Positions 27,375 to 35,429 are shown, numbered from the stretch's first letter. The stretch is DNA of 64,000 nt from Nitrospira sp. (GCA_035968315.1 JAVYIN010000005.1:124001-188000); one strand, 5' to 3'. Notes: generated by a model from the sequence alone, not told the origin. Numbers and translations: made by a program.

Positions 27375-28252
27375 GGTGTCGGGAGGGTGGAGGGAGCGGC
27401 GGAGCGCGCGCAGCGAAATCCGATCGTGGGCGACCGTTGCTCCAGTGGCGCGCCGCTTCTGGTCGCGGCGCGCAGCAGGGCGGGCGTGCTTTTCCACGAC
27501 CCGCCGCGAGCGACCTTATATCGTCCGGTGGCCGGCCCGGATGGATTCCGTTCCGGCATGGTCATGTAGTAGTCGATGCCGAACCAGTCTTCAACCCATT
27601 CGGCGGCATTGCCCGCCATGTGGTGCAGGCCATAGGGGCTGCGGCCGGCCTCTCCGGCGGACACGGATGTCACGAGCGGAATCTCGTGGGCATGATAGTG
27701 CCCGAACGTGGCCAGGGCCGGCGTTGGCGGCTGCGATCCCCATGGAAAGAGATTGCCCTGCTCCCCCCGCGCGGCTTTTTCCCACTCGGCTTCGGTCGGG
27801 AGCCGTTTCCCCTGTGCATGGCAAAACTCCGAGGCCTCCGTCCAGGTGGCATAGAGGGCCGGCCAGCGGGCCACGGTGTCAGAACGAATCGCATGGACGG
27901 TGGTCACATGGTCGATCAGCTTGTGCAGCTCGCCGGGAATCGGACGCTGCTGTTGTATCAGCCATCCGAGATATTCGCTCAGGCTGACTTCATCCCGGTC
28001 GATCTCGTAGCGGTCCAGCCAGATGCGGCGCTGCGGCTGTTCGGTGTCGTCATATTGGAGTGCGAGGCTGAAGGCCTCATGGCCGGTGCGAGTGGTGCCC
28101 ATGAGAAAGAAGCCCTCCGCAACCGCCATCATCGGCGACGGGCTGGCTTGTGCGGCGATCGCGGCGACAGAATCCTGCCGTGCCGCCAAAGCGGAGGCGG
28201 GTGTGGCGAGGATGGCAAGGCTGAGGAGCAGGATGCTGAGCGCAAGGTTCAT
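27371..28252 (-). CDS. Exported SUMF1/FGE-fold protein lacking the catalytic cysteines
   Basis: The 293-residue product has a signal peptide (about 1-23) and a formylglycine-generating-enzyme-type fold: FFLMGTTRTG, IDRDEVSLSEY, QGKRLPTEAEWEKAARG, HHMAGNAAEWVEDWF and RGGSWKST. In true FGEs, paired cysteines that bind copper lie between the GGSW motif and the GFRCA end. Here that stretch (STPALLRAATRSGAPLEQRSPTI) has none, and only Cys in GFRCA remains. It is probably a binding or assembly protein, not a sulfatase activator. It is divergent from oxidase 2 across a shared upstream region. Confidence 0.85.
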   Translation of the reverse strand: MNLALSILLLSLAILATPASALAARQDSVAAIAAQASPSPMMAVAEGFFLMGTTRTGHEAFSLALQYDDTEQPQRRIWLDRYEIDRDEVSLSEYLGWLIQQQRPIPGELHKLIDHVTTVHAIRSDTVARWPALYATWTEASEFCHAQGKRLPTEAEWEKAARGEQGNLFPWGSQPPTPALATFGHYHAHEIPLVTSVSAGEAGRSPYGLHHMAGNAAEWVEDWFGIDYYMTMPERNPSGPATGRYKVARGGSWKSTPALLRAATRSGAPLEQRSPTIGFRCARSAAPSTLPTP

Positions 28253-28345
28253 AATGCTCTGTGAGGCCGCTGTCGATTGCCGTCTGTGGGGTGATGGTGC
28301 TGAATGAGCCTCGGGGCGATCGTCTCAATGACACGGCCGGGCGCC

Positions 28346-28374
28346 ACTATAATGCGCGTTCTCGTCCGGCACAA
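28346..28374 (-). promoter_or_regulatory. Candidate sigma-70 promoter of the SUMF1-type gene pair
   Basis: On the minus strand TTGTGC (28374-28369) and TATAGT (28351-28346) are 17 bp apart. Transcription would begin about 85 nt before the ATG at 28252. The -35 element matches only three of six bases. Confidence 0.4.
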
Positions 28375-28430
28375 GATGGCGAAACGGATTTTGCGTCAGT
28401 CTTTTCCCATGCGGATTCATCAGACGGCAA

Positions 28431-28448
28431 TGGGGCGTGTGCGCCCCA
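28431..28448. promoter_or_regulatory. Group B activator palindrome, distal (second oxidase cassette)
   Basis: TGGGGCGTGTGCGCCCCA is a perfect 7-bp inverted repeat around TGTG, with the 18-bp TGGG-N10-CCCA plan. It is centred about 175 bp upstream of the -24 element at 28614 and 91 bp from the proximal copy. Confidence 0.55.
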
Positions 28449-28521
28449 CTCAGGCATGCGCCCTTAGATTTGCATACATCCCATAACATCAGCACGTTAG
28501 GATAGTTTCCCTGCTATGAAA

Positions 28522-28539
28522 TGGGGACTGTGCGCCCCA
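28522..28539. promoter_or_regulatory. Group B activator palindrome, proximal (second oxidase cassette)
   Basis: TGGGGACTGTGCGCCCCA again has the TGGG-N10-CCCA plan, and the symmetry extends outward (GAAATGGGG and CCCCATTTC arms). It is centred about 85 bp upstream of the -24 element. Two sites at one promoter are common for NtrC-type activators. Confidence 0.55.
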
Positions 28540-28613
28540 TTTCCGCATCTGATCGATTCTGCCGAGAAGCCGGAATAGCCATAAAACACCAGGAATGTCC
28601 TCTTCCGAACGGA

Positions 28614-28629
28614 GGGAACGCAATTTGCT
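28614..28629 (+). promoter_or_regulatory. Sigma-54 (-24/-12) promoter of the second oxidase cassette
   Basis: GGGAACGCAATTTGCT keeps GG-N10-GC spacing, the ACG after the -24 GG, and TTGCT at -12; the first and fourth bases differ from TGGCACG. Transcription would start near 28640, leaving a leader of about 200 nt, much as for oxidase 1. Confidence 0.58.
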
Positions 28630-28690
28630 CTGGGAAGCGCGTGCCTTCGTGTGCAAAGGCGATTCGGCGCGTGACAGTTATGACAGCATT

Positions 28691-28764
28691 GTCTGGTGAA
28701 GGAGCGGGAAAGAAAGGACCGGCCTCCTGACAATCCCTCCGATGCAAGTTGGCCTTCACCAGAC
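28691..28764 (+). repeat. Perfect inverted repeat in the oxidase 2 mRNA leader
   Basis: GTCTGGTGAAGG (28691-28702) and CCTTCACCAGAC (28753-28764) are perfect 12-bp complements enclosing a 50-base loop, all inside the predicted leader and ending 56 bp before the ribosome site. It could fold as a long stem-loop in RNA or be a protein-binding DNA site. No matching repeat was found in the leader of oxidase 1. Confidence 0.6.
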
Positions 28765-28838
28765 TCTCCATATTCTGTAGTGGGCGCAGTGTCAGTGGGC
28801 GTGAACCATGTGCGGACTGTAAGGAGGAGGCCGAACGT

Positions 28839-31800
28839 ATGGGTTCTTCAAGGAAGTGGGTTCGAGCAGGTGTCTTAGGCCTGTCAACCTGCCTCGGCTT
28901 AGCCGGGGCGGTGGCGGCCGGGGCGGCAGTGTCCCATGAGGGGCATGACGCCGCGGAGGGGGCGGCGGTGCATCAGTCCGCCGGTCCGATGCTGCAGGAC
29001 AGAATGTCCAAGGCCATCGAGCAGATTGAGCGGCAAGTGAAGTCGAGCGGGCCGTTCCAAGGGGCCAGCGCTCATGCGATGCAGCAGGGCGTCTTGCTGG
29101 TGGCCGACGATCCTGACAAGGTGCAGGTCACGCAGGGCGGCCGATGCCCCGCGAATGCGCCGGTGCGGAAGTATGACGTCACGGCGATGAACGTGGAAAT
29201 CTCCGTGAACCGGTTCGGCGATTTCTATCCGGGCTACATGTACACCTTGACGGAGAATGTCGCCGGGGTGCGCGAGGAAGAGAAGAAGAACCGGGCGGCG
29301 CGGGACACCGATGATCCGACCTTCGCAGGCGGGGGGGCATTGTCCAATGGATTGCAGGGCGATTTGATTCAGCCCTTGGTGCTTCGGGCGAACCAGGGCG
29401 ATTGCGTGAAGATGACCTTGCGCAATCAGATCGAGGGCGAAGCCACGAACATGATCATCAACGGGTCTCAGATGCTGGTGGCCAGCACGGGGAAGCCCGC
29501 TTCCGCGACCAATCCGGACGCCTTGGTGGCGCCGGGCAAGAGCGGAGAGTTCGAATGGTACATTCCGATCGATATGCAGGAAGGCGGACGGGCGTTTCAT
29601 AGCCATGCGAGCCGGGATCAGTATTCGCTCGGCATGATCGGGTCATTTGTCGTGGAGCCCCGCGGCTCGCGGTTCTTGAGCCCGTTCACGGGCGAGGAAA
29701 TGTCGAGCGGCTGGGAGGCCATGATCGATGTGGCCGGCGGCTCGGACTTCCGCGAATTCGTGATTTTCTATCATGAAGCGGGCGACGAAACGTTCCGCCT
29801 GTTGGATCGCAAGGGCGACATGCTGCCCCAGCGCGATGCCCACACGGACACCTATCGTCCGTCGGCGCGTTTGCTGAACTATCGCAGCGAGCCGCATGGC
29901 GAGCGGTTGGAATTGCAGGCGCATTTGATCGGCTTTGCCGATGAATCGCAGGGCTATGGATCGTACACCTTTGGCGATCCGGTCACGACGATTCCGCGCT
30001 CCTATCTGGGCGATCCGGCCAAGTTCCGCATGGTCGGCGGATCGGAAATCGTGCACTCGCACCATCTGCACGGCGGATCCATCCGCTGGGCCAGACAGCC
30101 CGGCACCAGCCGTCTTGATCCGACCTTGTCCAAGAACGGCCCGGTGAAGTTCCCGCCGATCAGCGATGTCTCGGATCGGTTGGACGTGCAATCCATCGGT
30201 CCGTCCGAGATCTACGACGAAGTGATCGAAGGCGGTTCGGGCGGCTTGCAGGCGCTGGCCGGCGAGTTCGTGTTCCATTGCCACATTCCGCAGCACTATG
30301 TGACGGGCATGTGGGGATTCTGGCGCGTGTACAACACGCTGCAGGCGCCGGGCTTCCAGAATGACGTGATGAAGCCGCTGGTGGAATTGCCTGACCGCAA
30401 GGGCAAGATGAAGGCGTCGGTCACCTCCGACAAGCTGGTGGGGACGCTGGTGGATTGGTATGGCGGCAAGAAGTACGAGATCACGAAGGACAAGACCGAT
30501 TGGAAGGCCAATCCGGTGAAGGTGTCGATCAAGGATTGGGTCGAGTACATGCTGCCGCCGCAGGGCTTGCCGGGCAACACCGAAGATCAGGTGCTGCAGG
30601 CGAAGGCCAACGATGCGACGGTGGTGAACTGGAAGTGGGACGGCTTCCGGGCGATGAATGAGCCGGAGACGCCGCACCGCTGGGCGGACTATTGGTCGGC
30701 CACGCCGAATGAGCGGCCGGCGATCACGTTCGATCCGCAAACCGGGAAGCTCGCGTTCCCGTGGCTGCGCCCGCATCTCGGGAAGCGGCCTCCGTTCGCG
30801 CCGAACCATGGCGGCGCCCCCTGGCTGGAGCCCTTCCACGTCCGTGAGGACGGCACGAAGAGCACCGAGCCGGCCAAGCCGGGCGAACAGGGCCCCTGGA
30901 GCCTCTGTCCGGAAGGCGCCCCGCGCAAGCAGTTCAACATTCATGCGATCACGCTGCCGATTACCTTGAAGAAAGCGACGCCCAAGACCGCGGCGATCGT
31001 CGATCCGATCGGGATGCTGTACGTGTTGCATGAGGAAGAGGAAGAAGTCCGCAAGAATTACGAGAAGCAGGTGCCGCTCGTGATTCGCGCGAACGTGCAC
31101 GATTGCGTGGACGTGATCTACAAGAACGAAGTGCCGGATGACGCCCGCACGGGTTGGGCGAACAAGATCAATCTGCATCCGCATTTCTTCCAGTTCGATA
31201 CGAGCGCGTCGGACGGACCCACGATCGGGTTCTCCTACGACATGTCGCTGCGCGCCTTCACGATGTTGAAGGATCCGGAGCCTGAGAAGGGCATGCCGGT
31301 GCCGGCGAACAGCGTGTTGACCGCGGACAGCAAGGCGGGGGCGTCCAGCATCACGGTGTCGGATGCGTCCCGGTACCATGTCAACACCGAATTGGGTGTG
31401 GCCATGGACGATCCGAAGTATTTTGAAGTGGCCCGTATCAAGGCGATCAAGGGGAAGACCATTACCTTTGACCGTCCCTTGAAGTACGCCCATCGGAAGA
31501 ACGATATCGCGAGCGTGGAGTTCATCCGCGAGCGCTGGTATCTGGACGTCGATCTGGGCACCGTGTTCTGGCACGACCATGTGTTCGGCACGGATACCTG
31601 GGGCCATGGGCTGTTCTCCGCATTGATCACCGAGCCGCCGCGGTCGACGTATCATGACCCGGTCACCGGCAAGGAACTGCGGAGCGGTCCGATCGCGGAC
31701 ATCCACACGCTGGAGCCGGTCTCGGCCCACGTGCGGGGCAGCTTCCGCGAAGTGATCATGCATATCGTGGACAGCAATGCACGGGCGGCCGAGTTGATCA

Positions 31801-33569
31801 CCACCGACAATCCGCAGGCCCGCATGGGCGCGGTGACGGTGGACGGGCCTCCGTCGCATCAGTTCCCGGAGAAGATCAACAAGTCTGCCATGACGTTCCT
31901 GAACGGCGGCGAAGCGACGACGGGCGGCGGCTACAGCATGCGCGTGGAGCCGTTGAGCGTGCGTTTGGCGAACAATCCGGATCCGTCGAAGCTGTTCGTG
32001 TCCGGCATTCACGGCGATCCGGAGACTCCGTTGCTGCGGGCCTATCTCGGCGATCCGATCCTGGTTCGGGCGCTGGTGGGTTCAGCCAACGAAGTGCATA
32101 CCTGGCACGTGACGGGCCATTGGTTCCCGATGGAGCGCTATGCCGCGACGGCCATGCCGCGCAGCACCGTGCACCTCGTGATCGGCGAGCGGTATGACCC
32201 GGCGATTCCCGCCGCGGGCGGACCGCAGCAGATGGCGGGCGACTACATGTACTACAGTGGCCGCGCCTCGCATTTCGCCGAAGGCAGCTGGGGCCTCTTC
32301 CGCGTCTTCGATGAAGCGCAGAAGGATTTGAAGCCGCTGCCGAACCGTGAAGAGATTCAGAAGTCGGCGCCGTCCGTCTGTCCGGCGGATGCGCCGGTGA
32401 AGTCGTTCAACGTGTCCGCGATCGATCATCACATCCGGTACCACGATCAGGCGCCGGAGATGATGGAAGTGGACCTTGAGCGGAAGATGGTGCTGGGCAA
32501 TCCGAACGGGAAGATCTACGTCCTCGAATCGGATCGTGACCAGGTGAAGTCTGGCGCCGTGAAGGCGAGCCCGCTCACGCTGCACGTGAACGTCGGGGAT
32601 TGCGTCAAGATCAACCTGAAGAACGAAATGGCCAAAGAACGGGCCGGGTTCCACGTCGATATGATGGCGTTCGACCCGAAGGACTCGTTCGGCGGCAACA
32701 TCGGCAAGAACGCCGGCGATCAAACGATCGCCCCGGGCCAGAGCAAGACGTATACGTACTATGCTCACCCGGAATACGGCGAATTGGCCGCCCTGATCCA
32801 GGATTGGGGCAACGTGGTGGAAAATCCGCGCAACGGCCTCTTCGGGTCCATCATCGTCGGTCCGAAGGGTTCGCGCTATCGCGACCCGATCACCGGCGAG
32901 GATATCACCATGAAGAGCAGCTGGCGCGCGGACGTGCTGGTGGATCGCACGATCCCCGGCAACGACAATCGCAAGAACTACCGCGATTTCTCGTTGATGT
33001 TCCAGGACGAGGATAACATCGTGGGCGTCAGCTTCATGCCCTACATCCAGCAAGTGGCGGGTATTTCGGCGGTGAACTACCGTTCGGAACCCACCAACTG
33101 GCGCGTGGAGAAGGGGTGTGAGATTGTCGGGTCCTTTGCCTGCACCAAGGCGGGCGAGGAGCCGGTGACGCCGACGCTGCAGGCCCATGTGGGTGACCCG
33201 GTGGCGATTCACGTGCTCGGCGCCTTTAGCGAGCAGGTGCAGTTGTTCACCGTGGAAGGCCACGAGTGGCCGCACGAGCCGTACATGGTGGGCGCCGATC
33301 AGGTCGGCACCATGGAGTTCGGCGGTTCTGAAGTGATCAATGCGTATCTCACCGGTGGCGCGGGCGGGCCGAACAAGCTCGCCGGCGACTACATGTGGAA
33401 GAACCAGCGTCCGGCGTTCGCCAATGCCGGTCAGTGGGGGCTCTTCCGCGTGCTGCCACTCGGCGATCAGAAGATCCTCTCGTTGAACGCGCATGCTCAG
33501 GCCGGCAAGACGGCGGAGCGCGCGATCGACGGCGGGGCGCTCTTCCGGACGTCGTCGGCAGGTCGGTAA
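28839..33569 (+). CDS. Giant six-cupredoxin multicopper oxidase, copy 2 (MnxG/ceruloplasmin-like)
   Basis: From ATG 28839, with AAGGAGGAGG 8 bp upstream, the protein has 1576 residues and a signal peptide (about 1-31) followed by a His-rich stretch (SHEGHD). Copper motifs are all present: HSHHLH (406-411), HCHIPQH with Met491 (480-491), HPH (780-782), WHDH (911-914) and His1087/1090/1094. The three CPxxAPxKxFN repeats and almost every domain border match copy 1. The C-terminal tail after the last cupredoxin differs from copy 1, as does the spacer in the first domain. An exported copper oxidase acting on a metal or small inorganic substrate is the best reading; which one is not decidable here. 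Confidence 0.9.
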   Translation: MGSSRKWVRAGVLGLSTCLGLAGAVAAGAAVSHEGHDAAEGAAVHQSAGPMLQDRMSKAIEQIERQVKSSGPFQGASAHAMQQGVLLVADDPDKVQVTQGGRCPANAPVRKYDVTAMNVEISVNRFGDFYPGYMYTLTENVAGVREEEKKNRAARDTDDPTFAGGGALSNGLQGDLIQPLVLRANQGDCVKMTLRNQIEGEATNMIINGSQMLVASTGKPASATNPDALVAPGKSGEFEWYIPIDMQEGGRAFHSHASRDQYSLGMIGSFVVEPRGSRFLSPFTGEEMSSGWEAMIDVAGGSDFREFVIFYHEAGDETFRLLDRKGDMLPQRDAHTDTYRPSARLLNYRSEPHGERLELQAHLIGFADESQGYGSYTFGDPVTTIPRSYLGDPAKFRMVGGSEIVHSHHLHGGSIRWARQPGTSRLDPTLSKNGPVKFPPISDVSDRLDVQSIGPSEIYDEVIEGGSGGLQALAGEFVFHCHIPQHYVTGMWGFWRVYNTLQAPGFQNDVMKPLVELPDRKGKMKASVTSDKLVGTLVDWYGGKKYEITKDKTDWKANPVKVSIKDWVEYMLPPQGLPGNTEDQVLQAKANDATVVNWKWDGFRAMNEPETPHRWADYWSATPNERPAITFDPQTGKLAFPWLRPHLGKRPPFAPNHGGAPWLEPFHVREDGTKSTEPAKPGEQGPWSLCPEGAPRKQFNIHAITLPITLKKATPKTAAIVDPIGMLYVLHEEEEEVRKNYEKQVPLVIRANVHDCVDVIYKNEVPDDARTGWANKINLHPHFFQFDTSASDGPTIGFSYDMSLRAFTMLKDPEPEKGMPVPANSVLTADSKAGASSITVSDASRYHVNTELGVAMDDPKYFEVARIKAIKGKTITFDRPLKYAHRKNDIASVEFIRERWYLDVDLGTVFWHDHVFGTDTWGHGLFSALITEPPRSTYHDPVTGKELRSGPIADIHTLEPVSAHVRGSFREVIMHIVDSNARAAELITTDNPQARMGAVTVDGPPSHQFPEKINKSAMTFLNGGEATTGGGYSMRVEPLSVRLANNPDPSKLFVSGIHGDPETPLLRAYLGDPILVRALVGSANEVHTWHVTGHWFPMERYAATAMPRSTVHLVIGERYDPAIPAAGGPQQMAGDYMYYSGRASHFAEGSWGLFRVFDEAQKDLKPLPNREEIQKSAPSVCPADAPVKSFNVSAIDHHIRYHDQAPEMMEVDLERKMVLGNPNGKIYVLESDRDQVKSGAVKASPLTLHVNVGDCVKINLKNEMAKERAGFHVDMMAFDPKDSFGGNIGKNAGDQTIAPGQSKTYTYYAHPEYGELAALIQDWGNVVENPRNGLFGSIIVGPKGSRYRDPITGEDITMKSSWRADVLVDRTIPGNDNRKNYRDFSLMFQDEDNIVGVSFMPYIQQVAGISAVNYRSEPTNWRVEKGCEIVGSFACTKAGEEPVTPTLQAHVGDPVAIHVLGAFSEQVQLFTVEGHEWPHEPYMVGADQVGTMEFGGSEVINAYLTGGAGGPNKLAGDYMWKNQRPAFANAGQWGLFRVLPLGDQKILSLNAHAQAGKTAERAIDGGALFRTSSAGR

Positions 33570-33580
33570 GCAAGACTGTG

Positions 33581-33610
33581 GCGGGGCGCGGGGATGTCCC
33601 TGCGCCCCGC
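33581..33610 (+). terminator. Stable GC hairpin after oxidase 2
   Basis: GCGGGGCGCGGGGA pairs with TCCCTGCGCCCCGC with one mismatch and a very short loop. It begins 11 bp after the oxidase stop. No T-run follows, so it may protect the mRNA 3' end rather than terminate; a second hairpin follows at 33648. Confidence 0.45.
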
Positions 33611-33647
33611 TCGCACATGTGCCAGGCCGGTCAAAATCACTCAATCT

Positions 33648-33680
33648 CATGGGGGAGCGTTCTGGCTCCCCCATGTTCTT
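33648..33680 (+). terminator. Rho-independent terminator/attenuator after oxidase 2
   Basis: CATGGGGGAGC pairs perfectly with GCTCCCCCATG around GTTCTG, followed by TTCTTT. It sits between the oxidase and the small genes of cassette 2, the same place as the hairpin in cassette 1, so partial termination may set expression ratios in both. Confidence 0.6.
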
Positions 33681-33704
33681 TGGAACGGGGACGCGGGGGT
33701 GACA

Positions 33705-34484
33705 ATGAAAGCACAGATGTGTCGCGTGGCGATGGGCGGGCTTCTTGCGGTGGCCGCGAGCGTGGCTACCATGGCTGTGGGGACTGTATGGGCCTATGAA
33801 GAAGTGGCCGTGACCAACGGCGGAGCCGTGACGGGTTCGGTCCGGTTTGCCGGAACGGCACCGGCGCCGGATCGATTCGAATTGCGCCGTTACTATGACC
33901 GGGTCTATTGCGGCGCGTTGTCCGATGGATCGGGCTATCGTTTGCTCAAGGAAGTTTTTGTGGGCGCTCAGGGTGAACTGAAGGATGTCATCGTGACGAT
34001 TGAAGGGGTGGCGAAGGGCAAGCCGTTTACCTGGCAAGAAACCAGCCTGGAAGCCAATATGTGCCAGTTCGTCCCCTTCGTCTCTGCCCTGCGGCAAGAA
34101 CATGCGCTGCGCGTCGTGAATCTCGATTCCGTGGCCCACGATCTGCAGTTTTACGAACGGGATGAACAAGGCCACATTTTCATCATGTTTCACCGTCCCG
34201 CCTTGACCAAGGGCGGCACCAGCGATCTGGTGCGCACGACGGGCAACCGCCGGAGCGTCACGATGCAATGCGGCATGCATCCCTACATGCAGGGGCATGG
34301 GCTGGTGGTCGAGAATCCCTACTATGCGATCACAGGGCCGGAAGGATCGTTCAGCATCTCGGATATTCCTCCGGGGGAGTATCAATTGAAGGCCTGGCAC
34401 CCGGTCTTAGGGGAGAAGATGCAGCCGATCCGCGTGACGGAACAGGGCACGGTCAGCGTGGGATTCACGTTTGAAGGGAAGTAA
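33705..34484 (+). CDS. Exported cupredoxin / transthyretin-like copper protein, copy 2
   Basis: From ATG 33705 the 259-residue product has a signal peptide ending near VWAYEE, the same beta-sandwich as copy 1 (FELRRYYDRVYCGALSDGSGYRLLKEVF), a His in SVAHDLQF, and the CxxHxxM cluster in TMQCGMHPYMQ. The transthyretin-like end is EGSFSISDIPPGEYQLKAWHP. Both putative disulfide cysteines are kept. It is separated from oxidase 2 only by two hairpins. A GGGGGTGAC stretch precedes the start. Confidence 0.82.
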   Translation: MKAQMCRVAMGGLLAVAASVATMAVGTVWAYEEVAVTNGGAVTGSVRFAGTAPAPDRFELRRYYDRVYCGALSDGSGYRLLKEVFVGAQGELKDVIVTIEGVAKGKPFTWQETSLEANMCQFVPFVSALRQEHALRVVNLDSVAHDLQFYERDEQGHIFIMFHRPALTKGGTSDLVRTTGNRRSVTMQCGMHPYMQGHGLVVENPYYAITGPEGSFSISDIPPGEYQLKAWHPVLGEKMQPIRVTEQGTVSVGFTFEGK

Positions 34485-34486
34485 GC

Positions 34487-34987
34487 ATGAGGGTACGGAT
34501 TCTTGGGTTCTCCAGCCTGGTGTTGTGGGGGTTGCTCGCGGCCGGGGGTATTGCGGGAGCCGATGAAGGGCGGCCTGCCGTCAGCCGGGTCGAGGTGGTG
34601 TTGGCGGACTCGTATCGAGAGCAGCGACAGAGTCTGACGGATGAGTTTGCCAAGGCCGGTCTCACCAACGTCCATTTTCAGTTCGCCAGACTGGGGCATC
34701 CCCCGAAAAACATCGGTCTTGGCCGGGACGTGCCGGCCGAGCAGGCGCGGGAGGCGATTCGGCTCGCCGCGAAATATAACCTCGGGGTGGAGATCCTCTT
34801 GCCTCAGCGGCTGTTCCCGCCTCGATTTGTGACGATTGCGTCGTCGAATTACGACGACACGGTTGAGACCAAGATCGATCGGGCGGCACTGGCTCAGCTT
34901 CAGAACCCTGCTTTGAGCACGGAAGAGTTTCATCGTTTGTACCGGGCGTTGACAACGCCCCAGGCTGATGGGAAGGGAGTGTATTGA
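34487..34987 (+). CDS. Exported protein of unknown family, copy 2
   Basis: The 166-residue product is the paralogue of the protein at 25796 and is likewise not recognised. A signal peptide (about 1-25) is followed by the shared domain (RVEVVLADSYREQRQSLTDEF; KYNLGVEILLPQRLFP; VTIASSNYDDTVE; STEEFHRLYRAL). Conservation of the IASS.(F/Y)DDTVE segment between otherwise drifted copies suggests it matters for function. The gene starts 2 bp after the cupredoxin gene stop. Confidence 0.75.
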   Translation: MRVRILGFSSLVLWGLLAAGGIAGADEGRPAVSRVEVVLADSYREQRQSLTDEFAKAGLTNVHFQFARLGHPPKNIGLGRDVPAEQAREAIRLAAKYNLGVEILLPQRLFPPRFVTIASSNYDDTVETKIDRAALAQLQNPALSTEEFHRLYRALTTPQADGKGVY

Positions 34988-34988
34988 G

Positions 34989-35429
34989 ATGAGGCGAATG
35001 GTTGCGTGTGCCGCCGTGGGGCGATGGCTCTTGTCGGCGGTGCTGGTCGGCGTGGGGGGTTCGGTGACGGCATCGGCTGGCGTGGCGGCGGCAGAGCCGT
35101 CCAGGCTGCAAGCGGATGCGGATGGGCTGATGAAAAATGTCGAGGAGATGATGGCGCATGGGGGCATGGGAGATGCCAAGGCCATCTTGCATCATTGCGG
35201 AGAAGCCTCGCGTTTGGCCGAGGGGATGCTCAAGCAATTGGCACCCGCCGATCCCGGCACGCAGGATGCCCGCGCGGCGCTGGACGAAGTGATCCGGCAA
35301 TGCCGCCGCGTGTCCGAGCGCGGAGTGCATGCCGATCCCGGTGCGCTGCTCAATCCCGCCATCAAAGCCCGCGCGGCTGCGCGGGACTCGATCAAGGCTC
35401 TCGGACTTAGCCGGATCAATCGCAGTTAG
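34989..35429 (+). CDS. SmbP-like small periplasmic metal-binding protein, copy 2
   Basis: The 146-residue product starts at ATG 34989, directly after the preceding stop, with GGGAG upstream. A signal peptide (about 1-35) is followed by the helical region shared with copy 1: EEMMAHGGMGDAKAILHHCGEA, then IRQCRRVSERGVHADPGALLNPAIKARAAAR. It has fewer histidines than typical SmbP, so metal binding is inferred. The 3' end overlaps the convergent czcA-like gene by 14 bp. Confidence 0.68.
   Translation: MRRMVACAAVGRWLLSAVLVGVGGSVTASAGVAAAEPSRLQADADGLMKNVEEMMAHGGMGDAKAILHHCGEASRLAEGMLKQLAPADPGTQDARAALDEVIRQCRRVSERGVHADPGALLNPAIKARAAARDSIKALGLSRINRS

Larger units (their letters stand above)
28253..28838. 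other. Divergent regulatory region before the second oxidase cassette
   Basis: This 586-bp gap between the leftward SUMF1-type gene and oxidase 2 contains no convincing gene. It holds a sigma-70-like promoter for the leftward pair, two group B palindromes (28431, 28522), a sigma-54 promoter (28614), and a leader of about 200 nt with a 12-bp inverted repeat. One open frame runs from 28749 into the oxidase gene, but the oxidase is better started at 28839. Confidence 0.6.
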
